64,000 bases of DNA, taken from assembly GCA_011503125.2 (NCBI GenBank), contig WWBZ02000022.1:2728001-2792000 (forward strand), given 5' to 3'. This stretch comes from Botryosphaeria dothidea (Eukaryota; Ascomycota; Dothideomycetes; Botryosphaeriales; Botryosphaeriaceae). The notes below the pieces were generated by a model. It had not been told where the DNA came from and did no database searches. It saw only the letters and a list, made by a program, of their open reading frames with translations. Made by a program: the position numbers and the translations under genes. Below, piece after piece: positions 34,228 to 44,736 of this stretch. Position 1 is the first letter of the stretch, and each line of letters starts with the position of its first letter.

Positions 34228-35223
34228 TCACCTCCTCGTCGGTCTCAGCACCCTCGCACCCGCCGCAGCAGCAGGCGCCGGCACCGGCACCGGCACCGCA
34301 CTCGCCGGATCCGGCCGCGGCTGCGCTACCATCTGCGGCCGCGCAGCCGCCGCGCCGCTCTCGCCCCAAAACTCATGCTCGTCCGGGATGGCCCGCGCGC
34401 GGATGCCGCGGCACACCTCGCAGTGCAGGTAGTGCGCGGGGTCGCTGGCGTCCTGGGCGTCCAGGTGCGGCAGCGCGTGCGGGTGAGGCGGCGCGGGCGG
34501 GGCGCGCTGCTGCTGCTCGTTGGCGGCCGCGATGAAACGGTTGAGCATCTGGCGGGCTTGGGCGGCGTCGAGGGCGGGCGGAGGGCGCGTGGGTGGGACT
34601 GCGGGGGCGCGGCCGGTGCGGGTGGTCGGCGTGAAGACGATCTGCGTGGGTAGGTTAGCTGGTGCGATGCAGCAGCAGGAGGAGGAGGAGGAGGAGGAGG
34701 AGGAGGAGGATATGGTGCTTACCTGGCTGAAATCGACGTTCGGCGGGCACCGCGCGAGGTACGCGTCGCGCTCGTCGGCGTAGACGAAGTGCGCGTCTGT
34801 CGGGCCAGGCGGCGCGGGCAGGGTGGCGGGCGGCGAGGGCAGGTTGACGGGCAGCGCGTTGGGCTGGGGCTCGGAGCGCACGTCGGAGGTCATGACGGGC
34901 CAGTCGGGCTGGTGCGAGAGGTGACCGGCAGGGCGGTTCGAGGCGCGGTTGAAGTAGAGGCCGAGCTGCTGCGCCAGGTTATTCGGCGTACCATTGGTGG
35001 TGGTGTCCTGGGCGTGAGGGAAGCTGGGCCGGGACTGCTGATGCGGCTCGTTGTCGTCGATGGGGATGGGGTTGCGGCGAGTGCCACCGGCGGGCTGCTG
35101 CTGGTCATCCTGCTGCACAATGCGCGCGAGGCGGCCTTGTAGGTTGGTGGAGAAGTTGCGGAACTCCTCCGTCTTGCGCTGCCGCGAGTGGCTTTTGGTG
35201 GATGGAGGTGGTTTGGGCGGCAT
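34228..35223 (-). CDS. Proline-rich hypothetical protein with a C-terminal CxxC motif
   Basis: Exons 35223..34723 and 34641..34228 give 304 residues (167 + 137 codons, phase 0). The start MPPKPPPSTKSH follows a promoter-like region; the frame is open upstream but without coding character. The protein is rich in Pro, Gln and Arg. A C-terminal LHCEVCRGIRARAIPDEHEF segment contains one CxxC pair, and the end is a Pro/Ala/Val repeat. Without splicing, the intron would translate as a Ser then Cys run. Donor gtaagc, a gctaac branch site and a cgcag acceptor instead support an 81-nt intron made largely of a TCC triplet repeat. No known domain; function unknown. Confidence 0.6.
   Translation of the reverse strand: MPPKPPPSTKSHSRQRKTEEFRNFSTNLQGRLARIVQQDDQQQPAGGTRRNPIPIDDNEPHQQSRPSFPHAQDTTTNGTPNNLAQQLGLYFNRASNRPAGHLSHQPDWPVMTSDVRSEPQPNALPVNLPSPPATLPAPPGPTDAHFVYADERDAYLARCPPNVDFSQVSTISSSSSSSSSSSCCCIAPANLPTQIVFTPTTRTGRAPAVPPTRPPPALDAAQARQMLNRFIAAANEQQQRAPPAPPHPHALPHLDAQDASDPAHYLHCEVCRGIRARAIPDEHEFWGESGAAAARPQMVAQPRPDPASAVPVPVPAPAAAAGARVLRPTRR
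34678..34710. repeat. (GGA)11 microsatellite inside an intron
   Basis: Thirty-three bases of perfect GGA triplets on the plus strand, filling nearly half of the 81-nt intron of the proline-rich gene. The length should vary between strains. Confidence 0.9.
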
Positions 35224-35581
35224 GGCTGTGAAGTAGGATGATGTAGATGAGGTCAGGGTCTGGTAGCGGCAAAGCTGCAGCGCCCGATTGAATGTAGGCT
35301 TACAGTGTGGAGGGGAATGGTGTAGTGACAAGGTAGGAAGTGCTTTTATGGACGACACCGCGGCCACAGCTGACCGTCGTCGTAGGCACCTGACGCTCAG
35401 AACAGCTCTTTGCACGCACTGCTGGCACTGCACGCTCAATACACTGTTTGCTATTGGTCATTTGATCACGTTCGGCTTCATTGTTTACCACCATCATGTG
35501 CTTCCGGCAGTCAAAACCACCAAATCCCTGCATCCGTACCCAGAAGGCCCAACGTATTCTGCCCACAGATCTTCTCTTTTC
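35224..35581. other. Intergenic, no gene seen
   Basis: 5' flank of the proline-rich gene. Confidence 0.4.
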
Positions 35582-35890
35582 TTAATCCCCATCCTCCGAA
35601 GCCACCACGCTCAGCGGCTGCTCATTGGCATCCCTGTACCCCACGCTGTTCTGGAGAATTTCCTTCCCGGCCCGCTCTCCGACATTCAGCTCCATCAACT
35701 CGCCGGGAAAGTCTGGGTCGGGGATGACGAGAATAAACACGAGCTTCGGGTACGTCTGGCTTGCGGGCGTGAATGCGGCTGATGTGGCCCAGGTATGCCA
35801 GCTGCAATTGTTCGAGTTGTAAGAGAAGAGGTAGAATGGCATAGTCTTGGTGATGGTGCCTTTGAGAGTATGTTCTGCCTGACAATGCAT
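35582..35890 (-). CDS. Small hypothetical ORF (102 residues), weakly supported
   Basis: The frame from ATG 35890 encodes 102 residues with reasonable composition (for example MPFYLFSYNSNNCSWHTWAT, then YPKLVFILVIPDPDFPGELM) and ends at 35582. Upstream in the same frame is a leucine-rich stretch that would suit a signal peptide, but it has no ATG before the previous stop. Either translation starts at the internal ATG or a 5' exon has been missed. No homologue recognised. It could be a small secreted-type protein, a remnant, or chance. Confidence 0.25.
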   Translation of the reverse strand: MHCQAEHTLKGTITKTMPFYLFSYNSNNCSWHTWATSAAFTPASQTYPKLVFILVIPDPDFPGELMELNVGERAGKEILQNSVGYRDANEQPLSVVASEDGD

Positions 35891-36806
35891 TGACAGAGCT
35901 GTTAAGAGAAGCAGCAAGAGAACAAGAGCAGGAAAGACGGCGTCGATGTGGACGAACGCTGTATATATCGCTGAATGGTATCAATGGCTGGAGTCAGATG
36001 CAAATTTTAGTCCTGTGGCGATGGAGAGAAGGTGCGCGTCTGTGATTAAGAAAGTGTAGGTTTACGTCTGTTCTTCATTTTTCGAAGCTAGTCCCAGATA
36101 GGCGTATTCAAGCAGACGAGCGTTCACTAACTTTCACAATAGTACCTTTTCCGTCCAGCTATAGAAAAGAATTGTCGAAATCTTGGACGATATACTGTGC
36201 TGCTACAAGCGATTTTAGACTGACTCGTGAGACTTCCCGTTATACACTGACGGTTCCTGACTGGAAACTATAGATAGGCTCTTCGGTTTGCCACAGTAGC
36301 ACGATCGTGCTGCCTATAAATAGTCGGGCTCCCTACACCGCAAATAATAGGTTGGATTGCTTCCAGAACACCGCCTCATAGGCTTACAGATCAAGCGAAG
36401 AAGTAAAGTCATGGCCAAGCAGTGATCTCAACGTAGATATGGTTTTCTGCCAAAAAGCATCCGCAAGAACCATGAGATTCCACGCGACCAAACAAAGTGT
36501 GCGTCATTATCTCTATTAAGGTTCAATGCCGGTTATCGAGAGCCAAAGCTGAGTTACTGATAGTTTTCAAACCCTGAGTAAAATGTTACCATATGAGAAG
36601 TGAACGGACACCCGGTATCATCACGATCGCAAGGATTTCAACGGAACACCGCCCAGGCAAGTAAATGTCTGAAATGATTAATCCGGATTAATATCTACGG
36701 AATATCCACACGCCTGGAGGGACCGACAACCATACACAGGCTCCTTTACTCCTACAATCCATACATTCATGATCACATAACCCTCCGATTCCTGCCCGGC
36801 GGTTCC
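35891..36806. other. AT-rich intergenic stretch, no gene seen
   Basis: Contains TATAAATA near 36315 with no convincing gene downstream, and a palindromic ATTAATCCGGATTAAT near 36678-36693. Confidence 0.4.
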
Positions 36807-38751
36807 CTACTCCATCTTGTGCACGTTGCTGTTCTTGCTCCACCTGCGGAACGACTTTCCGTAGTAGTAGAAGATGATGCCGCAACCGCAGAAGAACGTG
36901 ATGAGGGCCATGTTGGTCATGATCGGCGGGATGAATCTGGAAAGAACATCAGTCAAATGACTCACGGACAAAGAAAAAAAAAAGGGCGGAAATTGAAACT
37001 TACCCAGCCTCCTCGCTCCACGGAGTAATAAACTTGCCGAACCCGTATCCCCACAGGTTCTTGTTCACGGTGATGCTGACGAACAAGCTTCCCGCAACCG
37101 GCTTGTACGAGTCAACGGCGTACGTCGACGCGATGGCCGGCAGCGCCGCGACCTGGATTCCCGCACACGCGTACCCGACCACGACGATCGGCGCCCAGTG
37201 CCACTTCTGGTCGTATCCAACCGCCACGCAGATGTTACCGATAATCATGATGATCACGTAAGGGATCATGGCCGGCAAGCGCATCTCCGGCTCTCTGATC
37301 CCGCCGTTCCGCGCGGTCAGCTTGGCGGCAACCCAATCGCTCAGCGGGCCAGCAGTCGCCAATCCAATCAAAGCACCGACGAGGATGGCAAAGTTCATGA
37401 AGCCGATGACCTCGGACGAGAAGAGGTAGGGCGGGGCGGCGAAGTTCTGGGCCTGGGTCAGGTTGATGGTGAGGAAGGACGAGCAGCTCCACGAGACGAC
37501 GAAGGACGCGAACTCGACGATGGGGAAGGCGAACAGCTTCCACGGGATCCACAGGTCGAGGAAGATGGAGCGCAGCGGGCTGGGGTTGGGCGTGTACATG
37601 CCCCACTGCCGCTTGCTCGGCGAGCCGCGCCCCAGCCACGGGTCGCGCGCCGACGTCGGCACCGCCTCGAGGTCGCCCGACGCCGAGGACGACTTGTGCG
37701 TGGGCACCTGCGCGATGCCATCGGCGGCGGCGATCTCGACCGTCTCGGCGGCGGTCTTCTCTTCGGAGGTCGAGGCCGCGGGCGAGTCCTTGGCCGGGGG
37801 CAGCGAGTCGGCATGCGGGCGCGGGTACTTGGATTCGGGGTAGAGGAAGGCGACGAGGACGCAGCCGAGGCCGAGCATGCCGGCGTTGAGCCACCAGAAG
37901 CTGCGCCAGCCGACGTGGAGCGCCATGGAGCCTGAGATGATGGGTCCGACCCTGTGAAACGTTGGTGGTTAGCGTTCATTCGGCACTGACAAGACAGAGC
38001 GCGGGGAAGTCAGCTCACATCAGCGAACCCATGTATGCCACCCAGTACATTGTGTTCCACTTTCCACGGTCGTGCAAGAAGAAGATATCGGCGATGATGG
38101 TGGGCTGCATGGTCTCTGCTGGGCCAGCACCAATGCCATTCACAACGCATGCGCCCATGAAGCTCGCGTAAGAATTGGCCTTAGCGCGCCAAATGGCGGA
38201 CGCAAAGCAGACGAGGGTCGAGAAGAAGAGAACGGGACGGCGGCCGAAGGACGTGCTGATGGGGACCCTGTGTGTTTGACACATGTCAGTTCCTGTATGG
38301 ACTCTGATTCATGGAGGAAATGACGAATCATACCAGATGAAGTTGCTGAAACCCAGGACCAAGATACAGATACCAGTGAATTGGATAGCCTCCGAGAGAG
38401 TGCAGTTGAAGTCCTTCATGTAGTACTCAAACTGCGGTGCGAGAGCAAGAGGACCGAACCCTTGGATGAATGAAACATAAGTCGTGACAGAAATGGCAGA
38501 CATCTTCCACCAAAAGGACCAATTGAGCGGATCGTGCCTGTCGTCCGACGGTTGTGGCACCAGCACTCGATGGCTCGTATCTCCAGACTTGACAAAATGA
38601 TGGGATCCGACATCTGTCATAATCTCGGTACCGGGAAGAATTTCGATATGGAGCTCTTCCTCGATCTGATGGAGCTCCTGGGATACTGTTAGCAGTATTG
38701 CAGGAGATTTGGGGCTTCTCGACGTACCCTATTTGCGTAATTCATCTCCAT
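36807..38751 (-). CDS. DHA1-type major facilitator superfamily transporter
   Basis: Exons 38751..38728, 38677..38334, 38267..38019, 37951..37004 and 36936..36807 sum to 565 codons (564 residues). The first exon is only eight codons (MEMNYANR). Features are the DPLNWSFWWK motif before helix 1, FGRRPVLFFS after helix 2, GIGAGPAETMQPTIIADIFF in helix 4 and GPIISGSMALHVGWRSFWWL in helices 5-6. A Ser/Ala/Glu-rich cytosolic loop of about 100 residues follows, then six more helices ending in FCGCGIIFYYYGKSFRRW. This is the fungal drug:H+ antiporter-1-like family, plasma membrane, with substrate unknown. Unlike the transporter at 8.2 kb it has no lesion. Confidence 0.9.
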
Positions 38752-41294
38752 GACGGGCGAATGGGCTCTTTCGAAGCCGAAAAGGGTCTTCCGAAAGGGT
38801 TTCGACAGTTGTTCGAGGAGGCGAAGCTCCCAGGCCTCGATCGCACAAGTGTCAAGTCGTTGAAGAGCTTCCGACTGCCTTTAGATATGCGGATACGGTC
38901 GGGCTGGTTGCTTAACCGCTATCCGGACCACCCAGCTGAAGAGTGTTGGGGGATGAATAGAGTTAGGCTCGGTCCGCGCACTTTTGGGGGCGGATGTCTG
39001 CTTCTGGATTGATAAGGGGTAGGGATGCCGCAGGTAGGTCCAGGCAGCAGAGGCAGGAAAAGGCCAACACACCACAGCTGGAAACAATAGTGTTGACGGA
39101 GGGAGCGACTGATGTTAATATATGCATTCTGCCGCGCCAATGGCCTGGAATTGTGCCGCTAAGCGGAACACCCCTGTACCTGGAGCCCACAAATATCATG
39201 CGGAGAAAATGGAGAAACCCGGGGCCCCGCGTGGTCGGTAAGTACCCCAGCACGGTCGCGCCCAGGATCGCAGTTCTCGATGTGCCCGATTATGAGAGCA
39301 CGAGGCGCGATAGGGCAGAGGCGGGAAGGAGTCAGTATCGGTTGGCTGGGGTAAAAGGTGGCAGTAAGCCACGATGATTAGCTCCACTGGCGTTGGTAGA
39401 GGCGGGCCTGACGACCCTTGGAGGTGGATTGAATGGCCAGGATCGGGGAAGCCACCGGCGAAGGAATCAGAGACGGGCGCTCGAAAGGCGCTCGAACGCG
39501 GTAGCCGGCAGCGGCACACGGCATGCAGGTCTGCGCTCTGACTTCAGGCTGCAACAGCTAGCACAGACAAGATTTGGAGCTTGGCCTCTTCTTGTTGCGT
39601 ACTGGTGACGGAAGCTTTACCGCTGACGTGATAGCGTGCGACTCGTGCTGCCGTTTCGGCACCTGTCGCCACTAAACTTTTGGATCAACTGTCCATCTCG
39701 GCAGTTGGGCGACACCATTGTGCCGACCTCTTGCAACGTGATCCATGGCGGCGCTTCTGGGTGCACCTTCAGCTGGTAACTTCCGGAGGCGCTCGCAACT
39801 GCCTGACGGCATCAACGTTGGGGCCTTCAACGTCGGACAAGAAGTGTGGGACCCAGCCCTTGCGCTGCCGCTGTGCTACACGGCCGATCTGGGGAAAGGG
39901 GTTTCTGGGGTCGCTTGCGGGGAGCCAAGTGCGGGGGATGCCGCTCCCCTGCATACCAATCACCGCCCAAACAATTCAATTCTTTCCGCCCGAGGAGAGA
40001 GCCAGCGGAATGAAGACTCCATTTCCTAATAGCTGGTGCTAGGGTATTAATACACCCCAAACCCCGCTGCGTTGTCTGTGTCCGCTGGTGCGACGGAATT
40101 TCCACTGCGCCCTACCATCTCCCTCAACAAAGTGGGAGCAAAGCCGCCGCGACGCAATGCTGTGGCGGCGCTAATGCTCCGTCGAAGTGTTCCAATTTCA
40201 ACTAGCCCGGATCGTACCATGAAAAAAGCCACCCGTCTGCACGACAGAGTCAGGAGGCTATTCCTCGCAGGACCTCGGGCAATCCACATACCCTCGGCAG
40301 TGTTCAGCCTATCCACCATTGCCGGATTGAAGATTAAAGCGTTATGCGGATCTTCCCAGATAAGTAAATCAGCTATATCTTCGCCAACCGGCTATCAGAC
40401 CGAGACAACTCATCCGACTCCAAATAGGGAGGTGTTCCACAAGTCTTTTCCTCTTCACGCAAAGGGCAACAACCCCGATATCGGCCAAAGAGCCAATGAA
40501 AGACGCACGACGTAGGTTGAGATAGCTGTATCGAGGCGCTGATATAAGCTAGGTAGTCTGCATTGCCGTTGTGGGGCTCAGCCGTCGTTGGTGCGACTGA
40601 TGATAAGGTCTGGCCACAGCGTTCATCAGCCACTGCTGAAAAGACGTCTGAGACCTGATGCCTAGACCACTACTCGGCGCCCTCGTGACTGCGATCCGTG
40701 CTTTCGAGCCTCGTATCAAAAGCTTCTTTAGACGTAGTTTCAGGTCCCCAAAAATTGATTTACTGTCCAGGACAAACACTTCACTTACCGATGGCTGGGA
40801 CGGGCCTTGATCCAGCAGGTCATTGACGAGACGGACGACCCTGTTTGGCAATTGCTGGTCCTGGAATTGCCGTCATCTCGCAAGGCTCCACTGAACTTGC
40901 GATTCAGGATCGACGCTAGCTCCCGGCGGCAGACGTTTCGGCACTTTCGTGAAACGTATGCGGGGGCCTCACCGGCATCTAAATCAGCCACAATCAATCA
41001 AAAGATGTTGCTCCCCGCGTAGCTCGATGCACTCACGTAAAGTATGCTTCTCCAAGTCTTTGGGGAAGAATCTCCATTCATTCTTCTTCTCCGGCCTTCT
41101 CCGGCCGCCCCCCACCCATATGCTCACCTGTCAATCTGACTTCATTTTGGCTACGAAGGTTTTGAGCACACGTGTTCAGCCCTGTCATGGTTCATTAGAA
41201 AGGTTATCGAATTAAATTATGCCCTGAGGACGCGGCATTGCTTGGCCGTCGACGTCTCCTCACCGTAAAGGTGCCTTCATGTACTTTTATACCA
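38752..41294. other. 2.5 kb without a recognisable gene
   Basis: Several open frames of 60-150 residues overlap on both strands with no domain-like composition. It is the boundary between the transporter and the tandem family array. Confidence 0.4.
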
Positions 41295-42251
41295 CTAAAA
41301 ACGCCCTCTTGGCGCATGCTTCGACTCCTTGTAGCCTCGCCGCCCCCCGCCCCCCCATGAGCCGTCAATCTCCATATCGTCCATATCCTCCGCGCTGTCC
41401 TCCATCTCGTCACGCCTGTGGTTCCACACCCTCACTCCCTTGCTCGCCAAAGTCGCCGTAACCCAGTCGGTGTACTTCGCCACAGTCTTGTTCTTGGTGA
41501 ACAAGATCTTCTTGCGGCAGTAATGATCGAGCAGGTCTGGGTGCAAGATCTTCTGGACGGTCCAGGTCGGCGGCCTCAGCGAGACCGGCTCGACGTCGTC
41601 GTCGTCGTAGAACATCAAGTCCGCCAGGTCCTCCCACAGTTCGCGGCGGTGCCACCTCTCCTCCAGCGCCAGGTACGGCCTGTACTCCTCCAGCGAGCCG
41701 CCCTCAGAGTAACACGGGCCGTGCTCGAGCTGCCTGATGCGGGCGCGCACGGCCTCGTAGTCGCAGCCGCGCAGGGCGTCTTGCGCCCCATCCTTGACGA
41801 AGTAGAGCACGAGCTTGGCGAGCTGGTCGTGCGACACGATGCTGTCGCGCTCTGCACCGTCCGCATCCTCGACGTGCGTCTGGAGCGTCTGGAGGTGGCC
41901 GCCCTTGTGGAAGACGGGGACTGGGTGGAGGAGCTCGAAGCCGTGCTTGCCACGCACCTCGTGCTGGTTGGCCGGGCGCTGGATCGGGAGGACCCCGGTG
42001 TCCTCGCCCTCCTGCAGGGCTTGCTTCCCCGCCGCAAACAGGCACTCGACCGTGCGGAGCTGGCGTTGCTCCTCGCCGGCGGTCCAGCCGTCCAGCACCT
42101 TGTCCGTGGCATCGCTGGGGGTGTCGGTTATACATGGGCATTCGACCCTGGTGTCGTCGGCTTTGGTGGGATCTTCAACGGCAACCCACGGACCGGGAGT
42201 GGTGCGTGGGAGGCGCAGGTTTGGATGCATGATGAGAGAGTTTGGAGCCAT
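41295..42251 (-). CDS. Tandem family member A (shared C-terminal module, partial)
   Basis: An intronless 318-residue protein from ATG 42251. The module entry motif GKHGFELLHPVPVF lies at residues 101-114. It is followed by SHDQLAKLVLYF, which matches the DQxAxLTL strand of the other copies. After that the protein diverges: the LNRW and FNxRW blocks are not recognisable, replaced by LALEERWHRRELWEDLADLM and WTVQKILHPDLLDHY. The C-terminus is acidic (DEMEDSAEDMDDMEIDG) and ends with a basic tail. It is the most distant member and the left end of the array. Function unknown. Confidence 0.6.
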   Translation of the reverse strand: MAPNSLIMHPNLRLPRTTPGPWVAVEDPTKADDTRVECPCITDTPSDATDKVLDGWTAGEEQRQLRTVECLFAAGKQALQEGEDTGVLPIQRPANQHEVRGKHGFELLHPVPVFHKGGHLQTLQTHVEDADGAERDSIVSHDQLAKLVLYFVKDGAQDALRGCDYEAVRARIRQLEHGPCYSEGGSLEEYRPYLALEERWHRRELWEDLADLMFYDDDDVEPVSLRPPTWTVQKILHPDLLDHYCRKKILFTKNKTVAKYTDWVTATLASKGVRVWNHRRDEMEDSAEDMDDMEIDGSWGGGGRRGYKESKHAPRGRF

Positions 42252-42426
42252 CTTTATGAAAGATCAGGGGGGAAAAAACGGCGGAAGAGGAGGTGGTGGC
42301 GCGGGACGGTGATGGTGTTGAGAAACGAGTGCTGACCGCAAATGTGCATCCAGATATTCTGCGTCCCACTCACACCACAGATCAGTATCGAATCACCATC
42401 CAACTTTACTATTGTCTTGGAATCAC

Positions 42427-42457
42427 TACGTGGGGAATTGAAGCATTCATCCGGACG
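42427..42457. mobile_element. Solo terminal repeat of the miniature element family
   Basis: TACGTGGGGAATTGAAGCAT followed by TCATCCGGACG is nearly identical to the left end of the 6080-6166 element. It could be a solo end, or the left end of a 390-bp composite whose right end is at 42818. Confidence 0.5.
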
Positions 42458-42730
42458 CCCCCCCCCTCTCCCCTCCAAATGAGACGGATTCTATTTTGTC
42501 TGTTGCTTGAGCGGGTTGGCCATTTAATAATTGGGGTATATCAGGAAGTTTCCTGATGTAACGAGGTTGGCATCCAGAGAATACAACTGGTTATTTGATG
42601 GCAACAAGACAATCTACTAAATACGCCGCAGCGACGATATTTCCATGATTGCTTGCGAATACGATGTTCATCTCCATGACTATCAAAGCAATACAGCGAG
42701 CATTACTTTGGCAGTAGATAATAATGCCTT

Positions 42731-42818
42731 CGTGGGGGGTGGAAGTAATTGTCCGGATTCAATTGTCAGCCAAGTTGCTAAATGATGACGCCCGGACGAA
42801 TGTTTGCACTTCCCAACA
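42731..42818. mobile_element. About 88-bp miniature inverted-repeat element, copy 3
   Basis: The left arm reads CGTGGGGGGTGGAAGTAATT then GTCCGGA. The right arm, on the other strand, reads ATGTTGGGAAGTGCAAACAT then TCGTCCGGGCG. Size and layout match the 6080-6166 element. It ends 16 bp beyond the stop codon of family member B. Confidence 0.5.
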
Positions 42819-42834
42819 TTAGTATCTTCCCTTC

Positions 42835-43903
42835 TCAAAAGTCAGAAACCACCTCCCCCTCAGCATCCTCCTCACTGCCCTCACGCAGGTTCACCTGTGC
42901 CAGATCCTCCCCGTCCCCCTGGCCCGTCGAATGAGCCACCGAACCCTTATTCTTCAAGTTCGAGCGGTACGCCTCATTGATCAGACCGCCCGGGGTCCTC
43001 CTCGGCCTCTTCACACCATCAACGACCCTGCCATCCCAATACTTATTATACCTCGGCGCCAGCTGGTTCAACGCCAACTTCGGCTCCCTCCCAAACAAAT
43101 CCCTAATCCAAGCCCTCTCCTCATCAATGTACGGGATCTGGTCCCCGCGCAGCTTGCGCACGCCGTGCTGCTCGTAGAACTTGCGGGCCCAGTAGGCGAC
43201 GCGGCGGACGTCGTTTCTGCTCGTGAAGTCGATGCTCTGCGAGTGGAGGTAGCTCTCGCGCTGGACGTGCAGCTCGGCGTTGCCGATGTAGTGCAGCGTG
43301 CACATGGCGAGCTGGTCGAGCGGCTGGCCATCGTGGGAGGTGATGTAGCGGCCGTCGGGGACGAAGCGCGGGCGGCGGTGGAGGAGCATGAAGCCGTGGG
43401 AGCCTGGATCCAGATGTGTCAGCAATCGCAGCCGAAGGGGAAAATCGGGCAATGCAAAGCTGACCGGTGACGGGAATCTCGTTCTCCCTGTAGTTGGCGT
43501 GGCCGGGGAAGTGCATCACGCCGCGGTCGGTGGGCTTGCGGGCGGCCCAGCTATCCGGTCCGGGAGAGCCCTCAGCTGGCGGCGCTTCCTCAGCATCATC
43601 CTCCTCTTCTGTGTAGTCATCCTCGGTATTGCCTCCATACTTATCCGAGAGTTGCACGGCGGAGCGCGGTGCGATGGGAGACGCGTTGCCACCGGAGGAC
43701 ATAGCGCCGGAAGCATCCTGCTTCAGCTCATCCTCGTAGGCCGTCTTAAGCCTCTGTTGGAGCTCGTTCCTGAAGTTATCGTATACGTGTTGGATGTCTC
43801 TCGAAAGACCTAGTGCATTGTATAGCAGCTGCACGTCTGGGGTACGTTGCGTGGTTTCGGGATTGGCTATGGTGATTTTGTTGGACTTAGACTTCATGGA
43901 CAT
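42835..43903 (-). CDS. Tandem family member B
   Basis: Exons 43903..43465 and 43403..42835 sum to 336 codons (335 residues). The N-terminal half is unrelated to its neighbours, with an acidic stretch (EDDYTEEEDDAEEA). The shared module begins at residue 147 (GSHGFMLLHR), right at the splice junction. It continues with LDQLAMCTLHYIG, SIDFTSRNDVRRVAYWARKF, DEERAWIRDLFG, RYNKYWDGRVVDG and PRRTPGGLINEAYR. The tail is acidic (EGSEEDAEGEVVSDF). The module beginning exactly at an exon start would allow exon shuffling among copies. Probably nuclear; function unknown. Confidence 0.75.
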
Positions 43904-44736
43904 GGCACCCTTTGGTGGTGGGAAAAGGGCTTTCTGATGCGATTCAAAAAGGGCCCTGCTGCTTTCCAGGTGATCGCAGCTTCACAGGAAGAAGCGAAGC
44001 AGTTTGGAGGTGCATGAGCTGCAGGTTGTGGTGAAAGAGTTCGCGAGCTTGATGTCGGATAGTTGTCACGCGGCGTGTTTATGTGTGCCATTACGTCTTT
44101 GAGATGCGGGTGATCACTGTGACTGGCGTCCCTAGGTCGTACACGTCATAGATTGACTCACACCGCACTTGTTTGCGAATGCTTCATTGCGGAACACTTC
44201 CTAATAATCAAACTACCGCGTACCCATAATCATTGTCAACGCAACACATTCATCCCCTTCCATGGAAACATTAGCCTTAGATGGTTAGTGCTCAGTAATA
44301 ATATTGGCTTCCTTGAAATTTTCCAAATGAGCCGCACGATACGGACTTGGCAAACACCTTCAGCGGTTGAATCCGGGACACAGCTATATGACGAGAAGAA
44401 GCCCCAGAAATACTTTCTTAATAATCCAAGCAACGCTGATTTTCCTTGTCTATCCACGTACTCATTGACCGTAATGTCGCGGGTGATTTGAGACGTTAGA
44501 CAAAGAAGCCAATAATCAGAAAAAAGCCAGCACAATGCCAGCAGTTCCTATTAATTATACAAAAAAGCCCATCCAAGAAGTTTCGTGACGTTTCAGCTCT
44601 TCAAGCTGCCAGGAAGTCGAAGTGTTGAGTCCACAGCCCACCGCTCTCTCAGCACAAAATCCCAGTTTTGCGAAACGTCACAAAAGATTGTCACAGCCCA
44701 TATAAAAGGCCATCCCCCATCCCAAAAGGACAATCC
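43904..44736. other. Intergenic between B and C
   Basis: No gene seen. Holds an inverted pair TTTCGTGACGTTTC (44581-44594) and GAAACGTCACAAAA (44672-44685), 13 of 14 positions complementary, in the 3' flank of member C. Near 44170-44200 there is a sequence whose opposite strand starts GAAGCATTCG, like the miniature elements, but without a partner arm. Confidence 0.4.

Larger units (their letters stand above)
42252..42834. other. Intergenic between A and B, holding two miniature-element ends
   Basis: 583 bp holding the solo element end at 42427-42457 and the complete palindromic element at 42731-42818. No gene seen. Confidence 0.5.

Noticed and set aside
41418..42335. 305-residue plus-strand ORF opposite member A
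   Set aside because: Antisense shadow; the minus-strand frame contains the family motif GKHGFELLHP.
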